From CAWEPK01 sp963835595 (GTDB taxonomy: Bacteria; Desulfobacterota; Syntrophorhabdia; Syntrophorhabdales; WCHB1-27): a stretch of 64,000 nucleotides of DNA. A program made the position numbers and the translations under genes. The stretch is taken from contig CAWIGL010000003.1 of NCBI GenBank assembly GCA_963835595.1, positions 1-64,000 on the forward strand, read 5' to 3'. Shown piece after piece: positions 1 through 9,633 of the stretch. The notes under the pieces are model-generated. The model saw only the letters and a list, made by a program, of their open reading frames with translations, had not been told where the DNA came from and searched no databases. The stretch's first letter is position 1, and each line of letters begins with the position of its first letter.

Positions 1-102
1 CAAACGCATTTGGAATCTAGCTAACTAGCAGAAATTTCTAGACTTTTGGTAATATATATGCTATCTACCTGAAACTATTAACGTTATCAGGTGGAGGCAT
101 GC

Positions 103-1221
103 ATGGATAAAGGGAACTCGATCAGGGACTTCTTTTCTGATCTTACCGAACCACGGGAGTCAAATAAGCGACATAAGCTCATTGATGTGATCACGATTGC
201 TTTATGCGCGGCAATCTGCGGGGCCGACACCTGGGAGGAGATTGAGGAGTTCGGCCAGGCGAAGGCGGAGTGGTTCGGGACTTTCCTGGAACTCCCTCAC
301 GGCATTCCCGCCCATGACACTTTTGCCCGCATCTTTGCAAGCATGGACCCGAAAGAGTTCCAGCGGGCCTTTCTCAGATGGGCGGAGGCCATACGGTCGG
401 CCACGAAAGGCATTATCGCCATTGACGGCAAAACGTTGCGCCGATCCTACAAGAAGGACAAATCTCCCATTCATATGGTGAGCGCCTGGGCGCTTGAGAA
501 CAGGATGGTCCTGGGTCAGATAAAAACCAAGGAGAAGTCGAACGAGATCACCGCCATCCCGGAACTGCTTTCGGTCCTGGAGCTTGAGGGCTGCATCGTA
601 ACTATTGACGCCATGGGATGTCAGAAGGAGATCGTCAAAACGATCGTCGACAAAGGCGCAGATTATGTCCTTGGCCTGAAAGGGAACCAGGGAGCGCTCC
701 ATGAGGACGTGAAGTTCTACTTCGAAGATTGCCTGAGATCAAGGTTCAAAGACGTCGACTATGATTATCATGAGACCGTCGACGGGGATCACGGGAGGAT
801 TGAGACTAGGCGTTATTGGACCGTCTCCGACGTCGACTGGCTGCCCGACAAGGCTCTCTGGAAAAACCTCTCATCCATCGTCATGGCGCAGAGAGAACGG
901 TTGATAAACGGCGAAACAAGTACGGAGACGAGCTACTACGTGACAAGCCTGAAAAGCGACGCCGAACATGTTGCTCTGGCAGTACGAGGCCATTGGGGTA
1001 TTGAGAACAGCCTTCATTGGGTGCTCGACATCGCCTTCCGTGAAGACGAATGCCGAATACGGAAAGATCACGCTCCGGCGAACTTCGCCGTCCTGAGACA
1101 TATGGCGCTCAATCTCTTAAGACAAGAAAACTCAAAGAGAAGGAGCATCAAGACCAAGCGGCTCAGGGCCGGCTGGGACATGGACTATCTTGGCAAGATA
1201 CTTGAAGGTTCCGTCCAGTGA
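103..1221 (+). CDS. ISAs1-family DDE transposase
   Basis: This is the transposase of the surrounding insertion sequence, 372 aa. I chose ATG at 103 because GGAGG lies five bases upstream; a GTG at 91 is in frame but overlaps that ribosome-binding site. The protein shows the N-terminal segment typical of H-repeat/ISAs1 transposases, then IAIDGKTLRRS (first catalytic Asp, near residue 108), VTIDAMGCQKEI (second Asp, near residue 168) and the C-terminal GIENSLHWVLDIAFREDE block with the catalytic Glu region. There are no internal stops, so the enzyme looks complete and possibly active. Its base composition is lower in GC than the neighbouring host genes. Confidence 0.93.
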   Translation: MDKGNSIRDFFSDLTEPRESNKRHKLIDVITIALCAAICGADTWEEIEEFGQAKAEWFGTFLELPHGIPAHDTFARIFASMDPKEFQRAFLRWAEAIRSATKGIIAIDGKTLRRSYKKDKSPIHMVSAWALENRMVLGQIKTKEKSNEITAIPELLSVLELEGCIVTIDAMGCQKEIVKTIVDKGADYVLGLKGNQGALHEDVKFYFEDCLRSRFKDVDYDYHETVDGDHGRIETRRYWTVSDVDWLPDKALWKNLSSIVMAQRERLINGETSTETSYYVTSLKSDAEHVALAVRGHWGIENSLHWVLDIAFREDECRIRKDHAPANFAVLRHMALNLLRQENSKRRSIKTKRLRAGWDMDYLGKILEGSVQ

Positions 1222-1231
1222 CAGGGTATAG

Positions 1232-1250
1232 TCCAAATGCGTTTGCCCTG
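1232..1250 (+). repeat. right terminal inverted repeat of the ISAs1 element
   Basis: The 19-base end ending in CCCTG is the reverse complement of CAGGGCAAACGCATTTGGA. Its inner 14 bases match positions 1-14 of the window perfectly in inverted orientation, which fixes the right boundary of the element at 1250. Confidence 0.92.
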
Positions 1251-1294
1251 AGAGGACGCCTGAAATTTTGTCAGAAATTTTAGGTAAGACAGTT

Positions 1295-3607
1295 TTATCT
1301 GTTGCGCGCGTGCGCGACGGCGGCCTGGCCGAGGCTGATGCCGCCGTCGTTGCAGGGGACCTGGCTGTGCGTTATGCAGTCAAGACCCGCCTCCTCGATG
1401 AGGCTGGCAGCGAGGCCGGTAAGCAGCCTGTTCTGGAAGCAGCCGCCGGAGAGGACGACCGTTTTTATGCCCGTTTTTGAGGCGATGCCGGCGGCGACCT
1501 CGCTTATCATCCGCGCGACGGTGAGGTGGAAGCGGAAGGCAATCGCCGAAAGGGGGACGCCGGAGCGCGCGTCGCTGCAAAGGACGGCAAAAAGCTCCCC
1601 GACCCTTACGAGGGAGGGACCGTCCGTCTCCTCGACGGAGAATGGGTAGGGCACGCCTGTTCCGTCAGGTCCGTCCGACGTCGCGGTTGCCGCCATCTCC
1701 AGGCCGATGGCGGCCTGCCCCTCAAAGCTGATCGTCCGCACGACGCCGAGGAGGGCCGATGCAGCGTCGAAGAGGCGGCCGGCCGAAGAGCTGAACGGCG
1801 TGTTGACCCGCCTGGCGACCTGCGCCGCGATAATCGCCCGCTCTTCCTCGGTTATGGCCTGGATCGAAGGCAGGCCGGACGTGTCCAGGCCCAGGGCGTG
1901 CAGGTAGGCGAATGCCAGGCGGTACGGCCTTTTTATCGATGCCTCCCCGCCGGGCAGCGGCATAGGCTCGATACAGGCGGCCCGCTCGAAGCCTTCATAG
2001 CGGGCGATGAGGAATTCGCCGCCCCAGACCGTGCCGTCAGGACCGAAGCCGGAGCCGTCGAAAGCTACGCCGATAACGGGGCCTGCCAGGCCGCGCTCCG
2101 CCATGCATGAGGCGACGTGGGCATGATGGTGTTGCACGGCGAAAAGCGGCTGCCCGCCTTGAAGCCCCCTGGCGTAGCGCGTCGAGAGGTAGTCGGGGTG
2201 CAGGTCGCAGGCGACGGCCTCCGGCGCGATGCGGAAAAGGCGCTTATAAAGCTCGACGGTCTCCGTGAAGTGATCGAGGGTCTCCACGTTTTCGAGGTCG
2301 CCGATGTGCTGGCTGACAAAGGCGAACTCGTCCCTGGCGAGGCAGAAGGTGTTCTTCTCCTGGCCGCCGACGGCGAGGATGGGCCGCGTCCCGAAAGGGA
2401 GCTTGACGGGGTAGGGGGCGAAACTGCGCGCCCGCCTGATCGACGCGGGCGCCCCCCGGCTGACCAGGCAGACGCTGTCGTCGTAGGCAGAGTGGATCTC
2501 CCTGTCGTGGAAGAGGAAATAATCGGCAATCCCTCCGAGACGGCGCAGCGCCTCGTCATTCTCCTTCGCTATCGGCTCCTCCGAGAGGTTGCCGCTCGTC
2601 ATGACGAGGGGGCGCGCGAAGTCGCGGACGAGCAAATGGTGGATAGGCGTGCAGGGCAGCATGACGCCGAGGTAGCGGTTGCCGGGTGCGACGGGTGCGC
2701 AGATATCGGATTCGGGCCGCCAGGCGAGCAGGACGATGGGGGCCTCCGGCGCGCGGAGGAGGCGCGATTCGGCATCGGAGATTACGCAGTGCCTGTGCGC
2801 CTCTTTCACGTCCCGCATCATCACTGCGAAAGGCTTGTCGGGCCTTCTCTTTCTTACGCGCAGCGCGGCCACGACGGCCGCATCCGTCGCGTCGCAGGCG
2901 AGCTGGAAGCCGCCCAACCCCTTTACCGCGACGACAGCGCCCTCGCGCAGCAGGCGGCCGGCCTCCCGCATGGCGTCGCCGCCTTCGGCGCAGGGGACTT
3001 CCCGGCCGGCCGCGTCGGTGAGCCATACGTGCGGCCCGCATACGGGACAGGCGTTAGGCTGCGCGTGGAATCGGCGGTCTAGGGGGTCGTCATACTCGCG
3101 CCTGCATTGTGGGCACATCCGGAAGGGCGCCATCGTCGTGTTCGGCCTGTCGTAGGGGATGTCCGTGATGATCGTGAACCTGGGGCCGCAGTTCGTGCAG
3201 TTGGTGAAGGGGTAGCGGTGCCGCCTGTCGGCCGGGTCGAGAAGCTCCGAGACGCAATCTGCGCACGTGGCGATGTCCGGCGATATGAGCTGGTATCCCG
3301 CGTCCGGCCTGCTCTCGCGTATCTCGAAGCCTTGCAAGCCCGCAGGCTGCCTTCCGTCGGAGGCCCGCACCGTCTCTATGCGCGCCCTCGGAGGGGCATC
3401 GCTGGCGATGCGCCCGACGAACGCCTCGACATCCGCTTTGCGCCCCTCGACCTCGATCTCTACCGCGCTGCTCGTGTTGATGACCCAGCCCGCAAGGCCG
3501 TGCTCGCGGGCGAGCCTGTAGATAAAGGGACGGAAGCCTACGCCCTGGACGACGCCCTGGACGGTGACGTGTTTCAGGACCCGATCTTTTTCAGCCAGTC
3601 TATCCAA
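1295..3607 (-). CDS. hypF: HypF, carbamoyltransferase for NiFe-hydrogenase maturation
   Basis: HypF transfers a carbamoyl group from carbamoyl phosphate to HypE, the first step in making the cyanide ligands of the NiFe site. An acylphosphatase domain comes first (QGVVQGVGFRPF near residue 20). Four CxxC zinc pairs follow at about 115/118, 137/140, 165/168 and 187/190, then a YrdC-like domain (AVKGLGGFQLACDA) and a Kae1-like C-terminal domain ending in CNDGGISLGQA. I prefer the TTG at 3607 (770 aa), with AAGGAGGGG about eight bases upstream; an ATG at 3634 is the alternative and would overlap hypB by 61 bases. It is the last gene of hypA-hypB-hypF before the insertion sequence. Confidence 0.96.
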   Translation of the reverse strand: MDRLAEKDRVLKHVTVQGVVQGVGFRPFIYRLAREHGLAGWVINTSSAVEIEVEGRKADVEAFVGRIASDAPPRARIETVRASDGRQPAGLQGFEIRESRPDAGYQLISPDIATCADCVSELLDPADRRHRYPFTNCTNCGPRFTIITDIPYDRPNTTMAPFRMCPQCRREYDDPLDRRFHAQPNACPVCGPHVWLTDAAGREVPCAEGGDAMREAGRLLREGAVVAVKGLGGFQLACDATDAAVVAALRVRKRRPDKPFAVMMRDVKEAHRHCVISDAESRLLRAPEAPIVLLAWRPESDICAPVAPGNRYLGVMLPCTPIHHLLVRDFARPLVMTSGNLSEEPIAKENDEALRRLGGIADYFLFHDREIHSAYDDSVCLVSRGAPASIRRARSFAPYPVKLPFGTRPILAVGGQEKNTFCLARDEFAFVSQHIGDLENVETLDHFTETVELYKRLFRIAPEAVACDLHPDYLSTRYARGLQGGQPLFAVQHHHAHVASCMAERGLAGPVIGVAFDGSGFGPDGTVWGGEFLIARYEGFERAACIEPMPLPGGEASIKRPYRLAFAYLHALGLDTSGLPSIQAITEEERAIIAAQVARRVNTPFSSSAGRLFDAASALLGVVRTISFEGQAAIGLEMAATATSDGPDGTGVPYPFSVEETDGPSLVRVGELFAVLCSDARSGVPLSAIAFRFHLTVARMISEVAAGIASKTGIKTVVLSGGCFQNRLLTGLAASLIEEAGLDCITHSQVPCNDGGISLGQAAVAHARNR

Positions 3608-4212
3608 TCGGACAGCCCCTCCTTCGTCCGGCACGAGACCTGAAAGACGGGGGCCTTCGGGTTGACTGCGCGCACGCCCTCCATGAACCGGGCGACGCTG
3701 AAGTCGATATAGGGGAGGACATCCATCTTGTTGAGCACGATGGCCTGGACCGTGGCGAACATGCCGGGATACTTGAAGGGCTTGTCGTCCCCCTCCGGCA
3801 CCGACGCTACGAGCACCCGCGCCCTCTCGCCGAGGGTGAACTCGGCCGGGCAGACGAGGTTTCCCACGTTTTCGATGAAGAGATACCGCACGCCGTCCAG
3901 CTTCAGCTTGTCCAGGGACGTCCTTATCATCGATGCGTCCAGATGGCAGCCCCCTCCCGTGTTGATCTGCACGACGGGCACGTTTTTCTCGCCCACCTTC
4001 TCCGCGTCGAACGTGGATGCTATATCGCCCTCGATGACCGCGAGCGGCTCGCCCAGCGCATCTATGGTCCGCAGTATGAGGCTCGTCTTGCCCGCCCCGG
4101 GCGAGGCCATGATATTGACCGCTATGATGCCCTTCTTCTCGAAAAGGACCTTGTTCCCGGCGGCCATCTGCTCGTTCGCATCCAGGATGTTCTTCACTAC
4201 CTTGATCTTCAT
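3574..4212 (-). CDS. hypB: HypB, nickel-inserting GTPase for hydrogenase maturation
   Basis: HypB is the GTPase that works with HypA to deliver nickel to NiFe-hydrogenase. The protein has 212 aa, with Walker A ASPGAGKTS at residues 36-44, the metal-binding Cys-His pair in GGGCHLD at 89-90, and the guanine-specificity motif NKMD near residue 158. The histidine-rich N-terminal nickel-storage stretch of some HypB proteins is absent, as is an N-terminal CxxCGC site. It is translated between hypA (two bases upstream) and hypF (overlapping), so the three are one operon. Hydrogenase structural genes and hypC, D and E are not in the window. Confidence 0.96.
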   Translation of the reverse strand: MKIKVVKNILDANEQMAAGNKVLFEKKGIIAVNIMASPGAGKTSLILRTIDALGEPLAVIEGDIASTFDAEKVGEKNVPVVQINTGGGCHLDASMIRTSLDKLKLDGVRYLFIENVGNLVCPAEFTLGERARVLVASVPEGDDKPFKYPGMFATVQAIVLNKMDVLPYIDFSVARFMEGVRAVNPKAPVFQVSCRTKEGLSDWIDWLKKIGS

Positions 4213-4214
4213 TT

Positions 4215-4547
4215 CTAGTCCTCCACCTCTATGCTCTCCATGTAAAATTCCTTGCCGGCGGCCACCTCGCCGCCGCGCTTGCCGCAGGCCGGGCAGACGC
4301 CCGCCGTCTCCATTCCGAACTCATGGCCGCAGGAGACGCACCGCAGCATTGCCGGCACTTTGACGACTGCGATGCAGGCGCCCTCCGCCGGGGTCTCCTT
4401 CGAGATCACGTCGAAGCAGAAGCGTATCGATTCTTCGACGACGCTCGAAAGCTCGCCGATCACGAGGTTGATGCCCGTTATCTTGCGATCTTGCGCCTGG
4501 CTTATTGCGATGTCGATGATGTTTTGGGTGATTGTCAATTCGTGCAT
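4215..4547 (-). CDS. hypA: HypA, nickel metallochaperone
   Basis: HypA binds nickel through its N-terminal MHE motif and partners with HypB. The 110-aa protein has the usual length. It begins MHELTITQNI, giving the nickel ligand His2, and carries a zinc site of two CxxC pairs at residues 70/73 and 85/88. It is the first gene of the leftward hypABF operon. The 126 bases between it and the next gene upstream on the same strand show no clear promoter. Confidence 0.96.
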   Translation of the reverse strand: MHELTITQNIIDIAISQAQDRKITGINLVIGELSSVVEESIRFCFDVISKETPAEGACIAVVKVPAMLRCVSCGHEFGMETAGVCPACGKRGGEVAAGKEFYMESIEVED

Positions 4548-4673
4548 CTCTTTGAGAAACCGCCTGTCCGCGCCTTTCGCTTGAAGATTATATCACAAAG
4601 ACGCCCTCGAATCGACCCGGAACGGTCCGCAGATCGGGCGCGCCGCAAGGCGGGAAAAACGCACCGGGACCTT

Positions 4674-5675
4674 TTATCGCCCCGGTCGGCTGCGCATACC
4701 GAAGAGGACGCGCGCGATATAGCTGAACCGGGGTAGCCTGTAGGCCAGGCGGGCGGCGGGGTAGGGGATGCGGGAAAGGAGCGCGCCGCCGAGACGGAGG
4801 CGGGGTGCGCCGCAGGCAGAGGTATAGCCCAGCTCCTCTACGGCCATCCGGTAGGTGTCGGGATCGGAGAGGCGCAGGGCGTAGCGGATGCGGGTCAGCC
4901 ACAGGCCGGAAAACCTCGGCGCCATCCTGTCGCGCACCCAGCAGCGGCCGGGCGGCTCGCCGTCGGGAAAGGCAGCGACGAGCTTTCGGAAATAGCTCCG
5001 CCGGCTCGCGTCCACGCGGCTGCTCGACCTGTAGCTTTCCGGGTATATGCGGTACTGAAGGAGTGGCGTCTCTATGAAGCGGACCGGTCCCATCCGGAAG
5101 AGGCGGACGAAGAAATCGTCGTCCTCGTAGCCCGAAAGCGCCGGGTCGAAGCCGCCCGCAGCGAGATAAGTTTCCCTGGCCAGGAGACACGCGCCGGGGA
5201 GGACGAGGGAGTCCCGCGCCAGGAGGTCGGCCAGCGAGCCGATGGGGTGCCTCCCCGGCTGGTGTGCGGCGAGGGCCCTGGGCGTAACGACCGAGCCGGC
5301 CGGGTCGATCTCATCGTAATCGGAGTACGTCATCACGCAGTCTTTGTATGCCCGCAGCCCCCGCTCCAGGCGCTCCGGGCGCCACCGGTCGTCCTGGTCT
5401 ATGAAGGCGACCATGCGCCCCTTTGCCCTATCGACGCCCGTGTTGCGCGCCGCCGCCTGCCCGCCGTTCGCGTCGAGGCGCAGCCAGCGTATGCGGCCGT
5501 CGGCGTAGCGCGCCTTGACCGGCCCGTAGTCTTCGTCGGACCCGTCATCGACGACGACCAGCTCGAAATCGGGCACAGTCTGGGAAAGGACGCTCTCTAT
5601 GGCCTCCGGCAGGTAATGCGGGGAGGCGCGCAGCGCGTTGTAGACGGGCAGGATGACCGAGACCGTAACGTCCAA
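4674..5675 (-). CDS. family 2 glycosyltransferase
   Basis: A GT-A fold, inverting glycosyltransferase of 333 aa. The N-terminal nucleotide-sugar region shows SVILPVYNA, the VVVDDGS acidic motif, and a DQDD motif (FIDQDDRW) that corresponds to the metal-binding DxD. The ED in SGYEDDDFFVRL is the likely catalytic base region. I choose TTG at 5675, preceded by GGAGGGG nine bases upstream, over an ATG at 5729 that would add 18 residues with no family similarity. No polysaccharide genes flank it, so the acceptor is unknown; surface glycan synthesis is the usual role of such solitary genes. Confidence 0.85.
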   Translation of the reverse strand: MDVTVSVILPVYNALRASPHYLPEAIESVLSQTVPDFELVVVDDGSDEDYGPVKARYADGRIRWLRLDANGGQAAARNTGVDRAKGRMVAFIDQDDRWRPERLERGLRAYKDCVMTYSDYDEIDPAGSVVTPRALAAHQPGRHPIGSLADLLARDSLVLPGACLLARETYLAAGGFDPALSGYEDDDFFVRLFRMGPVRFIETPLLQYRIYPESYRSSSRVDASRRSYFRKLVAAFPDGEPPGRCWVRDRMAPRFSGLWLTRIRYALRLSDPDTYRMAVEELGYTSACGAPRLRLGGALLSRIPYPAARLAYRLPRFSYIARVLFGMRSRPGR

Positions 5676-5802
5676 TATCCTTGACCCCTCCGGTACCAAG
5701 ATTTTGCGCCGGCACAGTTCGTTTGTCAAATGTACGCTTTGCTGGTATACGGCCGGGATATTTACCCAGCTATAGTAAAACTAATCGCGGGGTAATGCGT
5801 TA

Positions 5803-5838
5803 CGCGCCTTTCACGTCGTTTTCTCGGGCGCGAGTCCA
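5803..5838 (+). repeat. fragment of intergenic repeat family B
   Basis: The stretch GCGCCTTTCACGTCGTTTTC followed by TCGG is identical to an internal part of the complete repeat copy at 23139-23267. Flanks here do not match the rest of that repeat, so this looks like a truncated copy between a glycosyltransferase gene and dedA. Confidence 0.6.
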
Positions 5839-5890
5839 AGCCTGGAGGAGTCCGGCTGCATTTGCACTTTTGCAAAGAGCCTTATGGTTA

Positions 5891-6533
5891 CTAAGCCTTG
5901 CGCTTGCGCTCGCGTAAGTAGCCCATGACGCCGGGCAGCACCGATATGATGATGATCGCGAAGATGACGAGCGTGAAATTCTGCCTGACCAAAGGGATGT
6001 TGCCGAAGAAGTAGCCGCCCAGCGTGAAGATGAAGACCCAGCCGATGTTGCCGGCGACGCTGAAGGCGAGGAACCGGCCGTACGACATCGCGCCGACGCC
6101 TGCGACGAAGGGGGCGAACGTCCTGACGATGGGCACGAACCGCGCTATGATCACCGTCTTCCCGCCGTACCTGACGTAGAACTCGTGCGTCCTGTCGAGG
6201 TGGCGCCGGTTGAGAAGGCGGGAGCTTCCGCTCGTGAATACCTTCGGGCCGGCCTTGCGGCCTATCCAGTAATTCGACGAGTCGCCCATCATCGCGGCAA
6301 GGGGCAGGGAGATGAGGAGCCAGCCGACGTCGAGCGACCCGAGGCCCGCGAACGCGCCTGCGGCAAATAAGAGGGAATCGCCGGGCAGGAAGGGGGTAGC
6401 CACGAGTCCCGTCTCGCAGAAGATGACCAGGCACAGAAGCAAATGCGTGTGCAGGCCGTACTGCTGTATCACGAGACCCGAGGTGCTTGTCCAGGTGGAT
6501 AACGATGTCGAAGGCGTACTTGATGATGTCCAT
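5891..6533 (-). CDS. DedA-family membrane protein, frameshifted in this sequence
   Basis: DedA proteins are inner-membrane proteins of the SNARE-associated/VTT superfamily, linked to undecaprenyl-phosphate recycling and envelope homeostasis. The family-typical start (MDIIKYAFDIVIHLDKHL) is read from 6533. The remainder (VIQQYGLHTH, CETGLVATPFLPGDSLLFAAG, then SRFVP-like and GNIGWV segments) is in the next frame. One surplus base in the CCC run at 6477-6479 (GGG on the coding strand) explains the break. With it removed the gene encodes about 213 aa, the normal length, with four to five hydrophobic segments. The frames join exactly where the family motif continues, so a sequence error is more likely than a dead gene. 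Confidence 0.9.
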
Positions 6534-6617
6534 AAAAGTCCGTTGTCCCCGCCCGCGCGCTTTTAGGCCGCTTGACCGGACGGCGCCTCCCCCGGCGCCG
6601 CCTTTCGCGACTTTTCG

Positions 6618-7231
6618 CTACGAGCGGTCTTCTTTCAGGGGCCTCCTGTTGTCGATGGCGCTCTTGACGGTAAGTGGGTCGATATAGACGATGTCGCCGC
6701 CGATGGGGATGCCTGAGGCGATGCGGCTGATCTTCAGGTGGAACGACTTCGTCATCTCCACGATGTAATGGGCGGTGGTGTTGCCCTCTATCGTAGGGTT
6801 CGTCGCGATAATCAGCTCCCGTATGTTCTCCCTGGCGATGCGCTCCTTCATCTCCGGTATCCTGATCTCGTCGGGGCCTATCCCGTCTATGGGGTTGATG
6901 ACGCCGTGGAGTATATGGTAACGGTAGACGCCGGGGAAGGCAGACTCGATCACCATCAGGTGCGAGGGCTCCTCGACTACGCATAGTATGTCTGCGGATG
7001 CGCTTTTCATCCCTGCATATGCGGCACGGGTCCGATGTCGGTGATGTTGAAGCAGGTGCTGCACAGCCTGATCCTCTCCTTCACCTCCATGATGCTCCTG
7101 CCCAGCTCGCCCACGTATTCGGTCTTCGAGTTAAGGAGGAAGAAGGCAAGGCGCGTCGCGCTTTTCCTTCCGATGCCGGGCAGCCTCGACAGGTTCTCTA
7201 TGAGTCGCTCGATGGGTTCGGGGTAATACAT
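6618..7231 (-). CDS. recR: RecR, recombination mediator, frameshifted twice in this sequence
   Basis: RecR acts with RecF and RecO to load RecA at gaps. The N-terminal part (LPGIGRKSATRLAF helix-hairpin-helix, then the first CxxC of the zinc finger, LCSTC) is read from 7231. A short third-frame stretch supplies the second zinc pair PCRICRDEKR. The Toprim domain ADILCVVEEP to the end is in another frame. Two single-base insertions about 30 bases apart near 7005-7040 account for this; corrected, the protein has about 204 aa, the normal size. It ends the leftward ffs-dnaX-ybaB-recR cluster, three bases after ybaB. Confidence 0.9.
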
Positions 7232-7234
7232 CTA

Positions 7235-7549
7235 CTACATACCGAAGGGAAGCTGCATGCCGCCCGTGATCTTCGACAGCTCTTCCTTCCACAGGTCCTT
7301 CGACTTGCCGAGGCCCTCGTTGATGGCGGCGACGACCAGGTCTTCCAGCATCTCCTTGTCGCGCTCCTCCCATATCTCGTCGGAGATCTTGAGGGAGACG
7401 ACGTCCTGCTTGCCGTTTACAACGCAGGTGACCATGCCGCCGCCGGACTGCCCCTCGACGACCTTCGTCTCCATCTCCTCCTGCAGCTTCTGGAACCGCT
7501 CCTGCATCTTCTTCGCCTGGCTCAGGATCTGTCCGAAACCCTTTGACAT
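7235..7549 (-). CDS. ybaB: YbaB/EbfC nucleoid-associated protein
   Basis: A 104-aa DNA-binding protein of the YbaB/EbfC family, which forms dimers and coats DNA. The sequence shows the N-terminal coiled helix (ILSQAKKMQERFQKLQEEM), the GGGMVTCVVNGKQDV sheet region and the C-terminal helix ending GGMQLPFGM, all family hallmarks. It lies between dnaX and recR on the same strand, the conserved bacterial order. The stop codon is three bases from the recR start, so translation is likely coupled. Confidence 0.95.
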   Translation of the reverse strand: MSKGFGQILSQAKKMQERFQKLQEEMETKVVEGQSGGGMVTCVVNGKQDVVSLKISDEIWEERDKEMLEDLVVAAINEGLGKSKDLWKEELSKITGGMQLPFGM

Positions 7550-7616
7550 CGTTGCCTCCTTAGTTGTAAAGCCCCCTCATTGCTACGCTTTGAATCACCC
7601 TGATCTTTGCGCCCCC

Positions 7617-9243
7617 TTACTCCTCCGTTTTGAACACTGCCTCCGCTTCCCGCATGTAATCGTCTATCGTGTCGACCTTGGCGTCGTCGCCGTCAACGAA
7701 GCGGACGGAAATCTCCCTGCCGAAGAAGGCCGACGCGTGTTTTTTCAGCTCGCCGGCGATCGCGGCGTCCCTCGCCAGGAATGCGGACTGCTTATCGACT
7801 GCGATGACCAGCCTGTCATCGACTGCCCTCATGTCTGCGGAGGCGAGCATGCCGAAAAGCATCTTGCTCTTCTCCTTGAGATAAGAGACGAAATCACCGG
7901 GCGGCCCGGAAGCGGCGGGGGTCTGCGCCGGCCCGCCCTGCCGCACAGGCGCCGGCGGCTCCGAGGGTCGGCCTCAGCGGCCGTTTGCGGCAGCGGGCCA
8001 TCGGCAGGGCGCGTCCGGCCGGGCGGCGGCGCGTACGTCCTGCGTACGGCAGCGGGCGGCTCGGGCGGCGGCGCGGCAGTCGGTTCCTGTGCACGGCCCT
8101 CTTTGCGCGCACCCGCATCTATCATCGCCTCCACGTCCCGAAGCTGCGACAGGTTGTAGAGGTTCACGTAGAGGACCTCCAGGGAAGCGCGCTGGAAAGA
8201 CGCCCCGGATAAGGTCTTCCGCCTTGAGCATGTGGTGCACCATGTTCTGTATCTCGTAGTACTCGACCGCCTTCAAAAGCCCGGCCGCCCTCTCGTACTC
8301 CTCGTCGTCCATGAAGACGAACGGGGGCTTGCCCTGCCACAGCTTTATCATGAGCAGGTCGCGCAGGAAAGAAAGGAGCGCCTTGTAGACCTGGTAGGCG
8401 TCGTTGCCCTCTTCGAGGGTGCGGGCGATGAGGGCGAGCCCTTCTTTCGGGTCTTTCTCGACGATGCTCTTTACGATGGCGTAGGCGACGTCCCTGCGGA
8501 CGACCCCGATCACGTCGATCACGTCTTTCTCGGCGATCTGGGCGCCGCTGTACGAGATGACCTGGTCGAGTATCGATTCCGCGTCGCGCAGCCCCCCGTC
8601 CGCCTCGCGGACGATGTAATGGAGCGCCCTCTCATCGCACTCGATCCCCTTAGACCGGCAGATGCGGCGGAGCTGCTCCATGATCTGCCGACTCCGATAT
8701 CCTCCTGAAATCGAAGCGCTGGCAGCGCGATACGATGGTATAAGGTATCTTGTGGGACTCCGTCGTTGCGAGGATGAAGATGTTGTGGCCCGGCGGCTCC
8801 TCCAGGGTCTTCAGGAGCGCGTTGAAGGCGGGGTCGGTCAGCATGTGCGCCTCGTCGATGATGTAGACCTTGCGTCTCCCCGCCATAGGGAGGTAGCGCA
8901 CCGTCTCCCGCAGCTCCCTTATCTCGTCTATGCCCCTGTTGGACGCAGCGTCGATCTCGATGACGTCCACGAAGCCGCTGTTGTTTATGGCCTTGCAGGC
9001 ATCGCACTCATCGCACGGCTCTTCGATTACGCCTTGCGCGCAGTTGACGGCCTTTGCGAGTATCCGCGCGACGGTGGTCTTGCCGACCCCCCTCGGCCCG
9101 GCAAAAAGGTAGGCGTGGGCTATTCGGTCGCGCCTTATGGAGTTCTTGAGGGTCGTGACGATGTGGGGCTGCCCGACCACGTCCTCGAACTTCCTCGGCC
9201 TCCATTCCCGCGCGATTACCTTGTAGTCTTCCTTATCTTTCAT
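7617..9243 (-). CDS. dnaX: DnaX, DNA polymerase III tau/gamma subunit, frameshifted three times
   Basis: DnaX is the ATPase of the clamp loader. The first frame carries Walker A GPRGVGKTT (49-57), zinc cysteines 68, 77, 80 and 83, and DEAH near 130. It breaks after CQRFDFRRIS near 8690 and resumes as MEQLRRICRSKGIE (domains II-III). A second break near 8200 is a surplus base in a TTT run, after which FQRASLEVLYVNLYNLSQ is read. A third, one missing base near 7965 in a Pro/Ala-rich linker, leads to the tau C-terminal domain (VSYLKEKSKMLFG). Corrected length is about 542 aa. None of the junctions has an AAAAAAG-type slippery site, so these look like sequence errors, not programmed frameshifting. 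Confidence 0.92.
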
Positions 9244-9346
9244 GGGCTAAGGCCGTGCGCGAGACATGCATACCCGGCGCATGTCCTTCGCTGCATCGGG
9301 GGCTGCCTTCCTTATCGGGCGCCGTGCGGTCCCTTTATAATATTAA

Positions 9347-9441
9347 GGCCAGGCGACCTGCGGCACACGGAGAAGCTACTACCGCTGCTTCCTTCCGGAC
9401 CTGACGGGGTTCGTAACCTTCACGTTGCGCAGGGCCCGGCC
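9347..9441 (-). ncRNA. ffs: signal recognition particle RNA (4.5S type)
   Basis: Read on the minus strand, this 95-base region contains GGAAGGAAGCAGCGGTAGTA, the conserved domain IV tip that binds Ffh and FtsY. The 5' GGCCGGGCCC and 3' GTCGCCTGGCC ends can pair to close the hairpin. It lies just upstream of dnaX on the same strand, a common bacterial arrangement. A TAAGAT sequence at its 5' edge is a weak -10 candidate. Confidence 0.95.
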
Positions 9442-9633
9442 ATCTTAAAATCAACACCGCTTACAGGGCGAAGTGCATAAATCGGCGGAAGGAAAGAGAT
9501 TTTAACCTCTGCCCTCCGGCATCCATGCGAAAATCTTAGCATAACGGCAAAGAAAAGGCAAAGAGCATGAACGGTGAACGGCGGGACAGGGGCGGCGGTC
9601 TGAAGCCGCAAGGACAACGGGCGACCGCTCCCC

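Larger units (their letters stand above)
1..1250 (+). mobile_element. ISAs1-family insertion sequence, left end truncated by the window
   Basis: The right terminus at 1232-1250 reads inwards as CAGGGCAAACGCATTTGGA. The window opens with the last 14 bases of the same sequence (1-14), so only about 5 bases of the left inverted repeat are missing. One DDE transposase gene fills the element. It sits 45 bp beyond the stop codon of hypF, just downstream of a leftward hyp operon, and may have separated hypF from other hyp genes. The target duplication cannot be checked because the left flank is outside the window. Confidence 0.93.

Noticed and set aside
6618..7064. Separate Toprim-domain gene next to a short RecR
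   Set aside because: The pieces together form one full-length RecR, including both zinc pairs, if two surplus bases are removed.
7617..9243. Programmed ribosomal frameshifting in dnaX, as in E. coli
   Set aside because: The breaks lack an AAAAAAG-type slippery run, two of the three lie inside conserved domains, and similar breaks occur in many other genes of the window.
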